Position numbers and translations under genes: made by a program. The notes below the pieces were generated by a model. That model was not told the DNA's origin. It was given only the letters and a program-made list of their open reading frames with translations, and searched no databases. From the NCBI GenBank assembly GCA_964629875.1, contig CAZVRK010000004.1, positions 1 to 64,000 of the forward strand: DNA of 64,000 bases. Reading direction: 5' to 3'. Positions 1 to 8,008 of this stretch are shown here, one piece after another. The DNA is from UBA3495 sp964629875. GTDB lineage: Bacteria > Chloroflexota > Dehalococcoidia > Lucifugimonadales > UBA3495. How positions within the stretch are numbered: position 1 is the first letter of the stretch; every line of letters starts with the position of its first letter.

Positions 1-54
1 TAGATTTACAGAAAATAAGTCCCCAATCTTGGGGACTTATTTTCTGTAAATCTA
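1..54. terminator. Perfect 24-bp inverted repeat, bidirectional terminator
   Basis: Bases 1-24 are the exact reverse complement of 31-54, with a 6-base loop. The arm ends are A/T-rich and the loop-proximal part is four G-C pairs. It lies 19 bases beyond the stop of the minus-strand monooxygenase. The symmetry would let it act for transcripts from either side, although what lies to the left is outside the window. Confidence 0.8.
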
Positions 55-73
55 TAGCGTCAATGTAAAGTTA

Positions 74-1069
74 TTAAACAGATCTCACTGTTTGCTTACT
101 ACTGAATTCCGGCATTACCGATGAAGCAAATGTTTCTAATGAAGTGAGCCCGTTTGGACTATTGAGAAGCACATACTCTGCTCCTATATCCACCAGTTCC
201 TGCACATTCTGTTTTATAACATCAACAGAACCGTACATTGTTCCCAACAGGGCAGCTTCTCGTGTATCTTCGAACCCTGGTCTTTTAGTTAATTCTTGCG
301 TTCTTCGCCGTCCCGCCATCCGGGATTCTAACGCTCTCTCATATTCTTCTTCAGAATCAAGGATATAAAGGGATCTAGCTACAGCAACATTCTTGGGATC
401 ATATATCCTGCCATGTGACTCAACTTCCGTCTTATACAAATCTATGGCTTGGGCTATCTGTTCTACTGAATCAAATTGACCAAGCAACATGTTATAGCCT
501 AACGATGCGACTTGTTTCACCGAGCGCTCGCTGCCAGCGCCCATCCATAATTGAGGGTGCGGCCTTTGATGAGTGGGTGGTTCTACAACAACTTCGTTGA
601 ATTTCCAATATTTGCCGTCATGAGACCATGCTTCATCCGATGTCCATGCTTTAAGCATCACATCCAAGCACTCCTGGAATCTTTCATCTGATTCCTCGAT
701 GGGCATAGCAAATCCATCAAACTCATTTAGTCGATAACCTTTGCCTATTCCGATATCAACTCTGCCTTCAGATAATAAATCCAATGTGGCTATTTGTTCT
801 GCTAGTAATACAGGATTATGCCAAGGTAGAACTAAGACAGCGGTCCCGAGCCTCAATGTGCTGGTACGAGCCGCTATCCACGTCAGCAGGTTCAACGTAG
901 CAGAAATCTGACCAAATCCTGTGAAATGATGTTCTACTACGAAGCTACTTTTATATCCGAGTTTCTCTGCAGCTATATTACGATCTACAAATTCTCTGAA
1001 TCCGACAGCACTGTCATCACTCGGGCCCCCGCGCTTCGCCTGTGCACTTCCAAAAATACCAAACTGCAT
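74..1069 (-). CDS. LLM-class flavin-dependent oxidoreductase (luciferase-like monooxygenase)
   Basis: A 331-residue protein of the bacterial luciferase-like superfamily, TIM-barrel enzymes that use reduced flavin and O2 to oxidise organic substrates. The N-terminal strand (MQFGIFGSA), the EHHFTGFG segment near residue 45, the LRLGTAVLVLPWHNP segment and the GRVDIGIGKGY motif near residue 105 are typical of the LuxA branch. I chose the ATG at 1069 because it begins the first barrel strand; an in-frame GTG at 1087 has no ribosome binding site. Substrate cannot be read from sequence. It is transcribed alone, divergently from the next gene. Such monooxygenases are reported to be numerous in SAR202 genomes, which is one reason for the suggested placement. 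Confidence 0.9.
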   Translation of the reverse strand: MQFGIFGSAQAKRGGPSDDSAVGFREFVDRNIAAEKLGYKSSFVVEHHFTGFGQISATLNLLTWIAARTSTLRLGTAVLVLPWHNPVLLAEQIATLDLLSEGRVDIGIGKGYRLNEFDGFAMPIEESDERFQECLDVMLKAWTSDEAWSHDGKYWKFNEVVVEPPTHQRPHPQLWMGAGSERSVKQVASLGYNMLLGQFDSVEQIAQAIDLYKTEVESHGRIYDPKNVAVARSLYILDSEEEYERALESRMAGRRRTQELTKRPGFEDTREAALLGTMYGSVDVIKQNVQELVDIGAEYVLLNSPNGLTSLETFASSVMPEFSSKQTVRSV

Positions 1070-1246
1070 AGAATTCTCACTCTTCACACATATTAGCCAT
1101 TAAACAGCAGTAACCATAATATGGCTGAACATAATCGTACCATGACAATAATATTTTTAGAACTGGGACTGGTACTAGCACATCAATATATAGCCTATAA
1201 TCACCTATATTTATATAATACTCAGACACACTAAGGAGGAACCGAT
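1070..1246. promoter_or_regulatory. Divergent intergenic region with candidate -10 at 1214-1219
   Basis: This 177-base spacer separates two divergent genes. TATAAT occurs at 1214-1219 on the plus strand, 28 bases before the ATG of the next gene. No good -35 hexamer is visible 16-18 bases upstream, so the promoter call is weak. Confidence 0.3.
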
Positions 1247-1594
1247 ATGTACATGATCAGAAGGGTCGCTAGAACTCAACCTGGAAAAGCATGGGAAGTT
1301 GCCGGATATCTGACGAAAATTTGCGAAGCATATGAATCAAATGGAAGGAACAAAGCTCAGATATACATTGGCGGTCAGGGCTTGCCAGGCACTCCCAACA
1401 CGGTTATTGCAGAATGGATCCAAGATACTATTGAACCGAATTGGCCAACCAATGTTCCAGACTCAGTCAGGACAGATAATGCCAAGATGCAGGAATTGCT
1501 AGTGACCAATACAGATGGCAGTAAAGAATATCCCATTGAGTTCTACGAAATAGCTACTCCTGCTAAGCTGAAGGAACGCGGGGTTAGTGTATAA
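1247..1594 (+). CDS. Hypothetical 115-residue protein
   Basis: I do not recognise this family with certainty. It is a soluble 115-residue protein with no signal peptide or membrane segment. The start is secure: a strong AAGGAGG lies 8 bases before the ATG. The N-terminal MYMIRRVARTQPGKAWEVAGYLTK pattern (strand, then helix) and overall length resemble small ferredoxin-like dimeric alpha/beta-barrel proteins (NIPSNAP/EthD/antibiotic monooxygenase type), but that is only a fold guess. It is monocistronic, followed by its own hairpin terminator, and divergent from the flavin monooxygenase. Confidence 0.7.
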   Translation: MYMIRRVARTQPGKAWEVAGYLTKICEAYESNGRNKAQIYIGGQGLPGTPNTVIAEWIQDTIEPNWPTNVPDSVRTDNAKMQELLVTNTDGSKEYPIEFYEIATPAKLKERGVSV

Positions 1595-1620
1595 CCACCA
1601 ATAAACTTACTAAGGATATG

Positions 1621-1663
1621 CATAAGCTCTTCTTTGTCATTCCCAGATAAACAAGAGCTTATG
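1621..1663 (+). terminator. Hairpin terminator after the 115-residue gene
   Basis: Bases 1621-1631 pair perfectly with 1653-1663 (11 bp) around a 21-base loop, followed by a T-rich stretch (TTACCTTTAT). It lies between the small gene and lutA and isolates lutABC transcriptionally. Confidence 0.55.
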
Positions 1664-1719
1664 TTACCTTTATACTTATGATACTCTAATTAATATACGG
1701 TGTAGTAAGGTGATTATTG

Positions 1720-2463
1720 GTGATTAACCCGAAGGGTATAAAGGCATCATTATACGTCACATGTATCGTAGACCAGCTTTACCCCCAGGTCGGAGTCAGT
1801 GTAGTTAATGTTCTACGAAAATTAGGCGTACAGGTAGAATTTCCTATTGATCAGAGTTGTTGTGGACAACCTCTTTTCAATTCTGGTTATGTATCCGAAG
1901 CTAAAGAATTAGCCCTCAGAGTTATAGAAAGTTTCAAAGATAGCCAATACGTGGTAGTTCCATCTGCTTCATGCGCTGCCATGTTTAGAGAATTTTATCC
2001 AAGCTTGTTCGAATCCGATCCGCAACTTCATGATATCGCCCAAAACTTCTCAGAAAGAGTATACGAATTTTCCGAGTTTATAGTCGAAGTATTGGGTGTT
2101 AACAAGGTGAATGCTTCTGGAGATGGCAGACATACATTCCATACTAGTTGTCACATGCTTCGCGAACTTGGAGTGAAAGACCAGCCTTTATCTCTACTGG
2201 ATGGAGTAGAAGGTATAGAAACCGTCGATTTACCACAACGCGAAGTATGCTGCGGATTTGGTGGAACATTTTCGGTGAAATACCCTCATATATCTGAAGA
2301 GATGTTATCTGACAAAGTTGATAACGTTCTATCCACATCATGTGACACCCTAGTATCGTGCGATATGAGTTGCTTAATGAACATTGGCGGAGCACTCAGC
2401 AGAAATAAATCAGGGATTAGTGTAAAACATTTAGCTGAAATATTAGATGAGGAAAATAGTTAG
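1720..2463 (+). CDS. lutA: L-lactate utilisation protein LutA-like, (Fe-S)-binding CCG-domain protein
   Basis: A 247-residue protein with two cysteine-rich CCG domains: SCCGQPLFNSGY near residue 46 and EVCCGFGGTFSV near residue 176. These are the heterodisulfide-reductase-type domains that bind Fe-S clusters in LutA/YkgE. With LutB and LutC it forms the cytosolic complex that oxidises L-lactate to pyruvate in Bacillus and other bacteria. The GTG at 1720 is preferred because AAGGTG lies 7 bases upstream; a TTG at 1717 is possible. The stop TAG overlaps the GTG of lutB by one base, indicating translational coupling in a lutABC operon. Confidence 0.9.
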   Translation: MINPKGIKASLYVTCIVDQLYPQVGVSVVNVLRKLGVQVEFPIDQSCCGQPLFNSGYVSEAKELALRVIESFKDSQYVVVPSASCAAMFREFYPSLFESDPQLHDIAQNFSERVYEFSEFIVEVLGVNKVNASGDGRHTFHTSCHMLRELGVKDQPLSLLDGVEGIETVDLPQREVCCGFGGTFSVKYPHISEEMLSDKVDNVLSTSCDTLVSCDMSCLMNIGGALSRNKSGISVKHLAEILDEENS

Positions 2464-3917
2464 TGGCTGATATAAAAACAAAAAGTTTTGTTACCGCGTC
2501 TAAGTCGTCAATTAAGGATCCGCAACTTCGACAAGCCCTCGAAAAAGTTGGTACCGGATTTGATGGAGCCAGAAGAGAAGCCATTGAGGAAATAAGCGAA
2601 GAAAAATGGGAAGAATGGCGTCTAAAAGCTCGAGAGATCAAGGAGCATACTATAGACAATCTGGATTACTACCTGGATATGCTCTATACAAACGTCACAA
2701 ACGCCGGCGGTTATGTCCATTTTGCACATGACGACAATGAGGCGAACGCTATCGTATCCCAGTTGGTAGAAGAAAATAATGTAAAAATCGCCACTAAAAG
2801 CAAATCTATGGTTTCTGAAGAATTAGGACTAAACCACGTATTAGAAAAACTTGGAGTAGAGGTATACGAGACAGATTTAGGTGAATATATAATCCAACTA
2901 GCTGAAGAGACACCTTCCCATCTTGTTGCACCTGCTTTACACAAAACCAAAGAACAGGTCGCTTCATTATTCCAGGAAAAATTAGGAATTCCATACGACG
3001 AAGACATAGAGTCCATGGCCAGGACCGCCAGAGAGGTATTACGAGATAAATTCCTTAAAGCAGATCTTGGTATCAGCGGGGCAAACTTTCTTGTAGCTGA
3101 AACTGGATCTTTAGTCATCATTACTAATGAAGGTAATGGCAGACTATGCACATCCGCACCGCGAATCCATATTGGCATAACAGGAATGGAAAAAGTCATA
3201 CCGTCCCTAGAAGATCTGTCAACATTTTTAAGGTTACTTCCAAGGTCTGCTACTGGGCAGAGACTGACTAGCTACGTGAGCATAGTTACCGGACCACGGA
3301 GGATCACTGACGAAGATGGGCCTGAGCAGTTCCACTTAATAATTGTAGATAACGGTAGATCGAAAATGCTAGCTGATCCCAAACTCAGAGAGGCTTTGTA
3401 TTGTATCCGCTGTGGCGCGTGCCTAAACATATGCCCGGTATATCAGAAAGTGGGAGGACATGCCTACGGCTGGGTATACCCAGGACCGATAGGATCTATC
3501 GTTACACCTAATCTAACAGTCCTACAAAATGCTAAGGATTTACCTTTTGCCTCAAGCTTATGTGGTGCCTGCAGAGAAGCATGCCCAGTAAAAATAAATA
3601 TACCCAGAATGCTTTTGAACCTAAGGGAACAGTTGGTTCAACCCAGTGACGGTTCAAAAAGTACTAGCACATTTTCTGAGAACATTGCTGCTAAAAGCTA
3701 CACAAGTCTTATGAAACACCCGAGCATGGTGAAACTGGGAAATATAATGTTAAAAGGACTTCAAAAACCATTTGTCAGAGATGGAGTAGTATCATCGGTA
3801 CCAATTCCACCTCTTTCTATATGGACAAGGTCAAGGGATCTTCCAAAACTCCCAGATAAAACGTTCCACCAGATATGGGAAAACAACCTTAAAGACAATC
3901 AGGATACGAATGGGTAA
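2463..3917 (+). CDS. lutB: Lactate utilisation iron-sulfur protein LutB
   Basis: A 484-residue protein matching LutB/YkgF in length (about 475). The N-terminal two thirds is the LUD domain, including the VAETGSLVIITNEGNGR segment. The C-terminal third carries two cysteine clusters: CIRCGACLNICPVY near residue 313 and CGACREACPV near residue 368. This ferredoxin-like layout passes electrons from lactate oxidation. It starts at a GTG overlapping the lutA stop and ends overlapping the lutC start by 8 bases, so the three genes are one translationally coupled unit. Confidence 0.93.
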   Translation: MADIKTKSFVTASKSSIKDPQLRQALEKVGTGFDGARREAIEEISEEKWEEWRLKAREIKEHTIDNLDYYLDMLYTNVTNAGGYVHFAHDDNEANAIVSQLVEENNVKIATKSKSMVSEELGLNHVLEKLGVEVYETDLGEYIIQLAEETPSHLVAPALHKTKEQVASLFQEKLGIPYDEDIESMARTAREVLRDKFLKADLGISGANFLVAETGSLVIITNEGNGRLCTSAPRIHIGITGMEKVIPSLEDLSTFLRLLPRSATGQRLTSYVSIVTGPRRITDEDGPEQFHLIIVDNGRSKMLADPKLREALYCIRCGACLNICPVYQKVGGHAYGWVYPGPIGSIVTPNLTVLQNAKDLPFASSLCGACREACPVKINIPRMLLNLREQLVQPSDGSKSTSTFSENIAAKSYTSLMKHPSMVKLGNIMLKGLQKPFVRDGVVSSVPIPPLSIWTRSRDLPKLPDKTFHQIWENNLKDNQDTNG

Positions 3918-4662
3918 TCCTATGAAAAACCTCGGCACTCCAAAGAATATATTCCTTGAATCCATCAGGGATTGTCTAGGGAAAGTTGAAGGCCCGCCTC
4001 TAGAGCAGCGTGAAAACCTAAGTCAGAGTCCCGATGAACTCAAACAACTTTGCGCGGAGCTTCGGGTAACTCTAGATAAAGAACTTGATGTTCTATTAAG
4101 CGATTTATCTGTATCTGCAGAAGCGAGGGGCTGGAACGTGCACAGACCTGCAAATGTGGAAGCCGTCTTAGACCACATCAGTGACATCGCAAAAATATGG
4201 GGAGTCACTGATATATCTAGATCCGACCAGCAAGTCTTCACTGAATACGCGATCGATTCTGGAATATCAAACCTAGGCTACAATATCACAACAATCGCTC
4301 ATAACGATTTTCCGGACGATCGGACAAGACTCAGAAACGCAATTATTTCGTCTGGCATAGGTATTACAGGTGCCGATTATGCAGTAGCCGAAACGGGCTC
4401 TATAGTCATATTGCCTAGAAAAGGGTTGAGTAGATTGGTATCTGTCGTTCCAGCTGTACATATTGCACTAGTTAGGAAACAAGATATACTCCGAAATCTA
4501 GATGATGTTTTCTTATTGAGACGATTGGACTATCATCTCGGAAACGACATGGGAAGCTATCTAAACTTTATTACAGGACCCAGCCGCACGGCTGATATAG
4601 AGCAGACCATAGTGATAGGGGTCCACGGCCCTAAAGAAGTCCATATGCTACTCTTAGATTAG
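3910..4662 (+). CDS. lutC: Lactate utilisation protein LutC (LUD domain)
   Basis: A 250-residue single LUD-domain (DUF162) protein, the third member of the lactate oxidation complex. The C-terminal half has the family signature GITGADYAVAETGSIV followed by SRLVSVVPAVHIALV and the conserved SGPSRTADIEQT-like segment (here FITGPSRTADIEQ). The ATG lies inside the end of lutB with AGGA upstream. No cysteine cluster is present, as expected for LutC. The stop codon sits in the ribosome binding site of the next gene, so the MNT-HEPN pair is probably cotranscribed. Confidence 0.92.
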   Translation: MGNPMKNLGTPKNIFLESIRDCLGKVEGPPLEQRENLSQSPDELKQLCAELRVTLDKELDVLLSDLSVSAEARGWNVHRPANVEAVLDHISDIAKIWGVTDISRSDQQVFTEYAIDSGISNLGYNITTIAHNDFPDDRTRLRNAIISSGIGITGADYAVAETGSIVILPRKGLSRLVSVVPAVHIALVRKQDILRNLDDVFLLRRLDYHLGNDMGSYLNFITGPSRTADIEQTIVIGVHGPKEVHMLLLD

Positions 4663-4671
4663 GAGAGAAGA

Positions 4672-5019
4672 ATGGCTGTCCGGATTGGATTTACCAAGTT
4701 CAGAGAGCAAATGCTTGAGCAAGAGCTAACAACGATACAAGAACTCCTACCGACACTAGGAGTTGAGAAAGTTATCCTAAGTGGCGATATGGTCTCTGGG
4801 GATTATTCTCCAGAAAGCAAGATCAGATTGATAATTGTGCATGATACTGATCGACAATTCGGTAGAAGAGCAGATTTCTTCTCTTATCATCTTAGTAGCA
4901 TGGTTGATGTGGAAACATTGGTTTATACTCCTGCAGAATTTCAAACTTTACCTGACGTATTGCCGGCCCTACATAATGCATGTCAGGAGGGAAGAGTAAT
5001 TTACGATGCCGGACTTTAA
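4672..5019 (+). CDS. MNT-type nucleotidyltransferase-fold protein, active site degenerate
   Basis: A 115-residue protein resembling minimal nucleotidyltransferase (MNT) partners of HEPN proteins. The segment LSGDMVSGDYSPESKIRLIIV near residues 36-56 aligns with the family pattern in which a GS pair is followed by G-SP-SDIDLLV. Here the serine of GS is aspartate and the D-x-D pair is K-I-R, so transferase chemistry is doubtful. GGAGAG lies 6 bases before the ATG, overlapping the lutC stop. The following HEPN gene overlaps its 3' end by 14 bases, the usual arrangement of MNT-HEPN pairs. Confidence 0.65.
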   Translation: MAVRIGFTKFREQMLEQELTTIQELLPTLGVEKVILSGDMVSGDYSPESKIRLIIVHDTDRQFGRRADFFSYHLSSMVDVETLVYTPAEFQTLPDVLPALHNACQEGRVIYDAGL

Positions 5020-5407
5020 AAAAGAAGGACTCCGCTGGCTAGAGCAAAGCCGCCAAGATTTGAACGACGCTGAATTTAACCAAGAAGGGAATAGATTCAA
5101 TATAGCCTGTTTTCTTGGTCAACAGGCAGCCGAAAAGGCAATTAAGGGATATCTATATTTCAGGGGATCAGAAGATGTCTGGGGAAACTCATTAATAGAT
5201 CTGTGCGAAGATGCCAAGATATTTGACATGTTCTTTGATACGGTCAAGAGTGAAGCGCGACAGCTAGATAAATATTATTATATAACTCGATACCCCGAAT
5301 TCTTGCCAAGTGGACCTTCTTATGCTGCATTTCAGATAGAAGACTCTGAAAGGGCAATAGAACTTTCTAAAATAATCGTGGCTTTCGTGGCCGAAAGGGT
5401 CGAGTGA
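5006..5407 (+). CDS. HEPN domain protein
   Basis: A 133-residue all-helical HEPN protein. Diagnostic segments are WLEQSRQDLNDAEF near the start, FNIACFLGQQAAEKAIKGYLYF in the middle, and ARQLDKYYYITRYPE near residue 88. The ribonuclease R-x4-6-H motif found in toxin HEPNs is not visible; the RYP form is typical of the presumed nucleotide-binding HEPN subgroup. It overlaps the MNT-like gene and probably forms a complex with it. Because both partners lack obvious catalytic residues and follow lutABC, a regulatory or ligand-binding role is as likely as toxin-antitoxin activity. Confidence 0.85.
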   Translation: MPDFKKEGLRWLEQSRQDLNDAEFNQEGNRFNIACFLGQQAAEKAIKGYLYFRGSEDVWGNSLIDLCEDAKIFDMFFDTVKSEARQLDKYYYITRYPEFLPSGPSYAAFQIEDSERAIELSKIIVAFVAERVE

Positions 5408-5430
5408 CTCTAGAAACGCTAATCACCTAA

Positions 5431-6576
5431 CTACGTCTCCATTAAGGACCCGACCATTCGTATGGTACGTTCTGTAGCTCCCTCTAATAAATCTGCCGTG
5501 CGCTCTATACTACGTTCAAAGCTCATCGGCCTGTCTCCAATGCACACTATTCCAGCAATACCGTGGTTATACAGTTTTTGATAGCCTTCCCCGACGCTAC
5601 CAGCCATGATTATAGTAGGGACTCCAAATTTTGATGCTCTCCTAGCTACTCCGACCGGAGCTTTATCGTAAATAGTAGACTCGTCAGCCCTTCCCTCGCC
5701 TGTCAATATAAGACTAGCACCAACTAAATGCTGGTCGAATTCCAGAACATCACACACCATATCTATACCAGACTGTAACTCTGCATTAGCAAAGGCTATA
5801 AGACCGGCCCCCAACCCACCGGCAGCACCGCTTCCAGGAATATCTATGACTGTCTTATTTAAGTCACGTTCGACTACAGCAGCAAAGGTAGCTAAAGCTT
5901 CATCTAGTTCTCGGATCATACTAGAGTTAGCGCCTTTCTGCGGTCCAAATACCGCCGAAGCACCTTTATCCCCGCATAGAGTATTGGTTACATCAGTAGC
6001 TCCAATAATATTAGCTCCCGATAATCCAGGATGAGCTTTAGACATATCTATTGATACTAAACTAGATAGAGATTGCCCTCCAGGTGGCAAGATTTGCCCA
6101 TGAACATCCAGAAATTTAACCCCCAAAGCTGCAGCCATACCGGCGCCAGCATCGTTAGTTGCACTTCCTCCAAGACCGACAACAATATTCTTATAACCCT
6201 TATCTAAAGCCTCTTTGATAATCTCCCCAGTTCCTCTAGTAGTGGCCCGTCTCGGGTCTCTACGGTTATGCGGTATTAATGCCAAACCTGAGGCAAGAGC
6301 CATCTCTATCACAGCTGTATTGCCGTCACCCATAACGCCCCAGTTAGCCTCAACAGCCTGCCCTAATGGCCCAGTCACTACACTTTTATACATCTGGCCG
6401 CCGGTTGTAGAAACCAAAGCCTCAAGAGTTCCATCCCCACCGTCTGCAACAGGAACTAAAACCGTTTCCAATTCTGGATTAGCTCTGAGAACACCTCTCT
6501 GCATAGCCTCGGCAGCTTTAAAAGCATGTATGCTACCTTTGTAGGACTGAGGAGCTAAAATAATTTTCTTTAACAT
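5431..6576 (-). CDS. Glycerate 2-kinase (GlxK/GarK family)
   Basis: A 381-residue glycerate kinase of family PF02595, which phosphorylates D-glycerate with ATP to 2-phosphoglycerate. Family features are the N-terminal ILAPQSYKGSIHAFKAAEAM, the PVADGGDGTLEAL segment near residue 43, GLGGSATNDAGAGMAAALG near residue 134, GAAGGLGAG near residue 250 and LTGEGRADEST near residue 292. Length fits the family. No Shine-Dalgarno is visible before the ATG, and TATAAT lies only 9 bases upstream at 6586-6591, so the transcript may be leaderless or nearly so. It is convergent with the HEPN gene. Confidence 0.95.
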   Translation of the reverse strand: MLKKIILAPQSYKGSIHAFKAAEAMQRGVLRANPELETVLVPVADGGDGTLEALVSTTGGQMYKSVVTGPLGQAVEANWGVMGDGNTAVIEMALASGLALIPHNRRDPRRATTRGTGEIIKEALDKGYKNIVVGLGGSATNDAGAGMAAALGVKFLDVHGQILPPGGQSLSSLVSIDMSKAHPGLSGANIIGATDVTNTLCGDKGASAVFGPQKGANSSMIRELDEALATFAAVVERDLNKTVIDIPGSGAAGGLGAGLIAFANAELQSGIDMVCDVLEFDQHLVGASLILTGEGRADESTIYDKAPVGVARRASKFGVPTIIMAGSVGEGYQKLYNHGIAGIVCIGDRPMSFERSIERTADLLEGATERTIRMVGSLMET

Positions 6577-6674
6577 AATGTCGTCATTATATACTAACGA
6601 TATCCATTCTTACCGACCTCTGCTACAATTCAAAAGCCCAGTTAATCCAGCCCATTAAGCAAGGACATCAAGAC

Positions 6675-8003
6675 GTGTTTTCTATAGAAGATCTCAAAGG
6701 CAAAGCTTTTCAACAGATAGATTCACGAGCAGAGGAAATAATAAACCTTTCCAAAGAAATCCTGGTGAATCCCGAACCCGGATTTAGAGAGGTAAAAACT
6801 TCTGCTTTAGTATCAAAAAAGTTTTCAGAGCTCGGGATTCCATTTCGCTCAGGACTAGCTCTAACAGGAGTCAAAGGAGAGATATCCGCTGCCAATCCCG
6901 GCCCAACATTAGCCCTCATAGGAGAACTGGACTCTTTAATAGTCAACGAACACCCTTTCGCAGATGCAAATACAAGCGCAGCCCATGCTTGCGGTCATCA
7001 CTGTCAAATAGGGATGCTAATCGGAGCAGCGATTGGTCTAAATCTTCCAGATATTCTCAGTACTTTAAGTGGGAGATTAGTCTTTATGGCAGTGCCCGCT
7101 GAAGAATATATAGAAATAGAATATCGTAACTCCCTCCGGACTGACGGGAAAATTGAATTTCTCGGAGGAAAGCCAGAACTGATCAAGTTAGGCGAATTTG
7201 ATGACGTAGACATGGCCATGATGGTCCACACAACCAGCACAGAATCTGAAGGACAATTGTGCTTGAGTGGAACTAATAATGGCACCGTCGCCAAAAAAAT
7301 TCAATTTATAGGTAAAGGCTCGCATGCTGGCGGTTCTCCCCACCTAGGTATTAACGCATTGAACGCAGCGTCTCTAGCTCTAAGTGCTATACACTACAAT
7401 CGTGAAACATTTAAAGACGAGGATACTATCAGGGTCCATCCAATAATTACCAAGGGTGGTGAAGCAGTCAGTGCCGTACCAGCTGACGTTCGGATGGAGA
7501 CATTTGTCCGTGGCAAAACAATTGAAGCAATATTAGACGCAAACGCCAAAGTAGACCGTGCACTAAAAGCCGGTGCCATGGCGGTCGGCGCTTCTGTAAA
7601 TATCCAAACAATACCGGGATATCTTCCCCTAAGACAAGATCCGCTTCTAGCTGAAGTTTATGAACCAAATGCTATATCTCTAGTGGGTAAAGATAACGTC
7701 GGACACATAAGCCACAGAACTGGATCAACAGATATGGGTGATGTCAGCAATTTAATGCCGGCCATACACCCTTATGTAGGTGGTGCAACAGGCCTAGGGC
7801 ACGGAGCAACATATGTCGTTGAAAATTATGAACTTGCGGTAATTACCGCCGCCAAATCTATGGTCGCTACCGCTATTGATTTACTTTATGACGGAGCTAC
7901 TACTGGCAACCGCATACTATCTAATCATAGGCCTCACATGACGAGGACAGAATACCTGACTTTCATGAGGAACCTCGACCAAGACGAAACTTTTAAGAGC
8001 TAG
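6675..8003 (+). CDS. M20-family amidohydrolase/peptidase, paralogue 1
   Basis: A 442-residue M20D-type metallohydrolase (amidohydrolase / aminobenzoyl-glutamate or N-acyl amino-acid hydrolase class). Likely metal ligands are in ELDSL near residue 81, AHACGHHCQIGM near residue 105 and PAEEYIE near residue 150. The dimerisation domain lies around residues 215-325. The classic HACGHD is HACGHH here. Start is GTG with AAGGA 9 bases upstream. It is followed immediately by a close paralogue whose possible GTG overlaps this stop, so they are cotranscribed and may form a heteromer or serve related substrates. Exact substrate is unknown. Confidence 0.9.
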   Translation: MFSIEDLKGKAFQQIDSRAEEIINLSKEILVNPEPGFREVKTSALVSKKFSELGIPFRSGLALTGVKGEISAANPGPTLALIGELDSLIVNEHPFADANTSAAHACGHHCQIGMLIGAAIGLNLPDILSTLSGRLVFMAVPAEEYIEIEYRNSLRTDGKIEFLGGKPELIKLGEFDDVDMAMMVHTTSTESEGQLCLSGTNNGTVAKKIQFIGKGSHAGGSPHLGINALNAASLALSAIHYNRETFKDEDTIRVHPIITKGGEAVSAVPADVRMETFVRGKTIEAILDANAKVDRALKAGAMAVGASVNIQTIPGYLPLRQDPLLAEVYEPNAISLVGKDNVGHISHRTGSTDMGDVSNLMPAIHPYVGGATGLGHGATYVVENYELAVITAAKSMVATAIDLLYDGATTGNRILSNHRPHMTRTEYLTFMRNLDQDETFKS

Positions 8004-8008
8004 TGATT

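Noticed and set aside
4672..5407. MNT-HEPN pair as a certain toxin-antitoxin defence system
   Set aside because: The catalytic motifs of both partners are missing or altered, so only family membership is supported.
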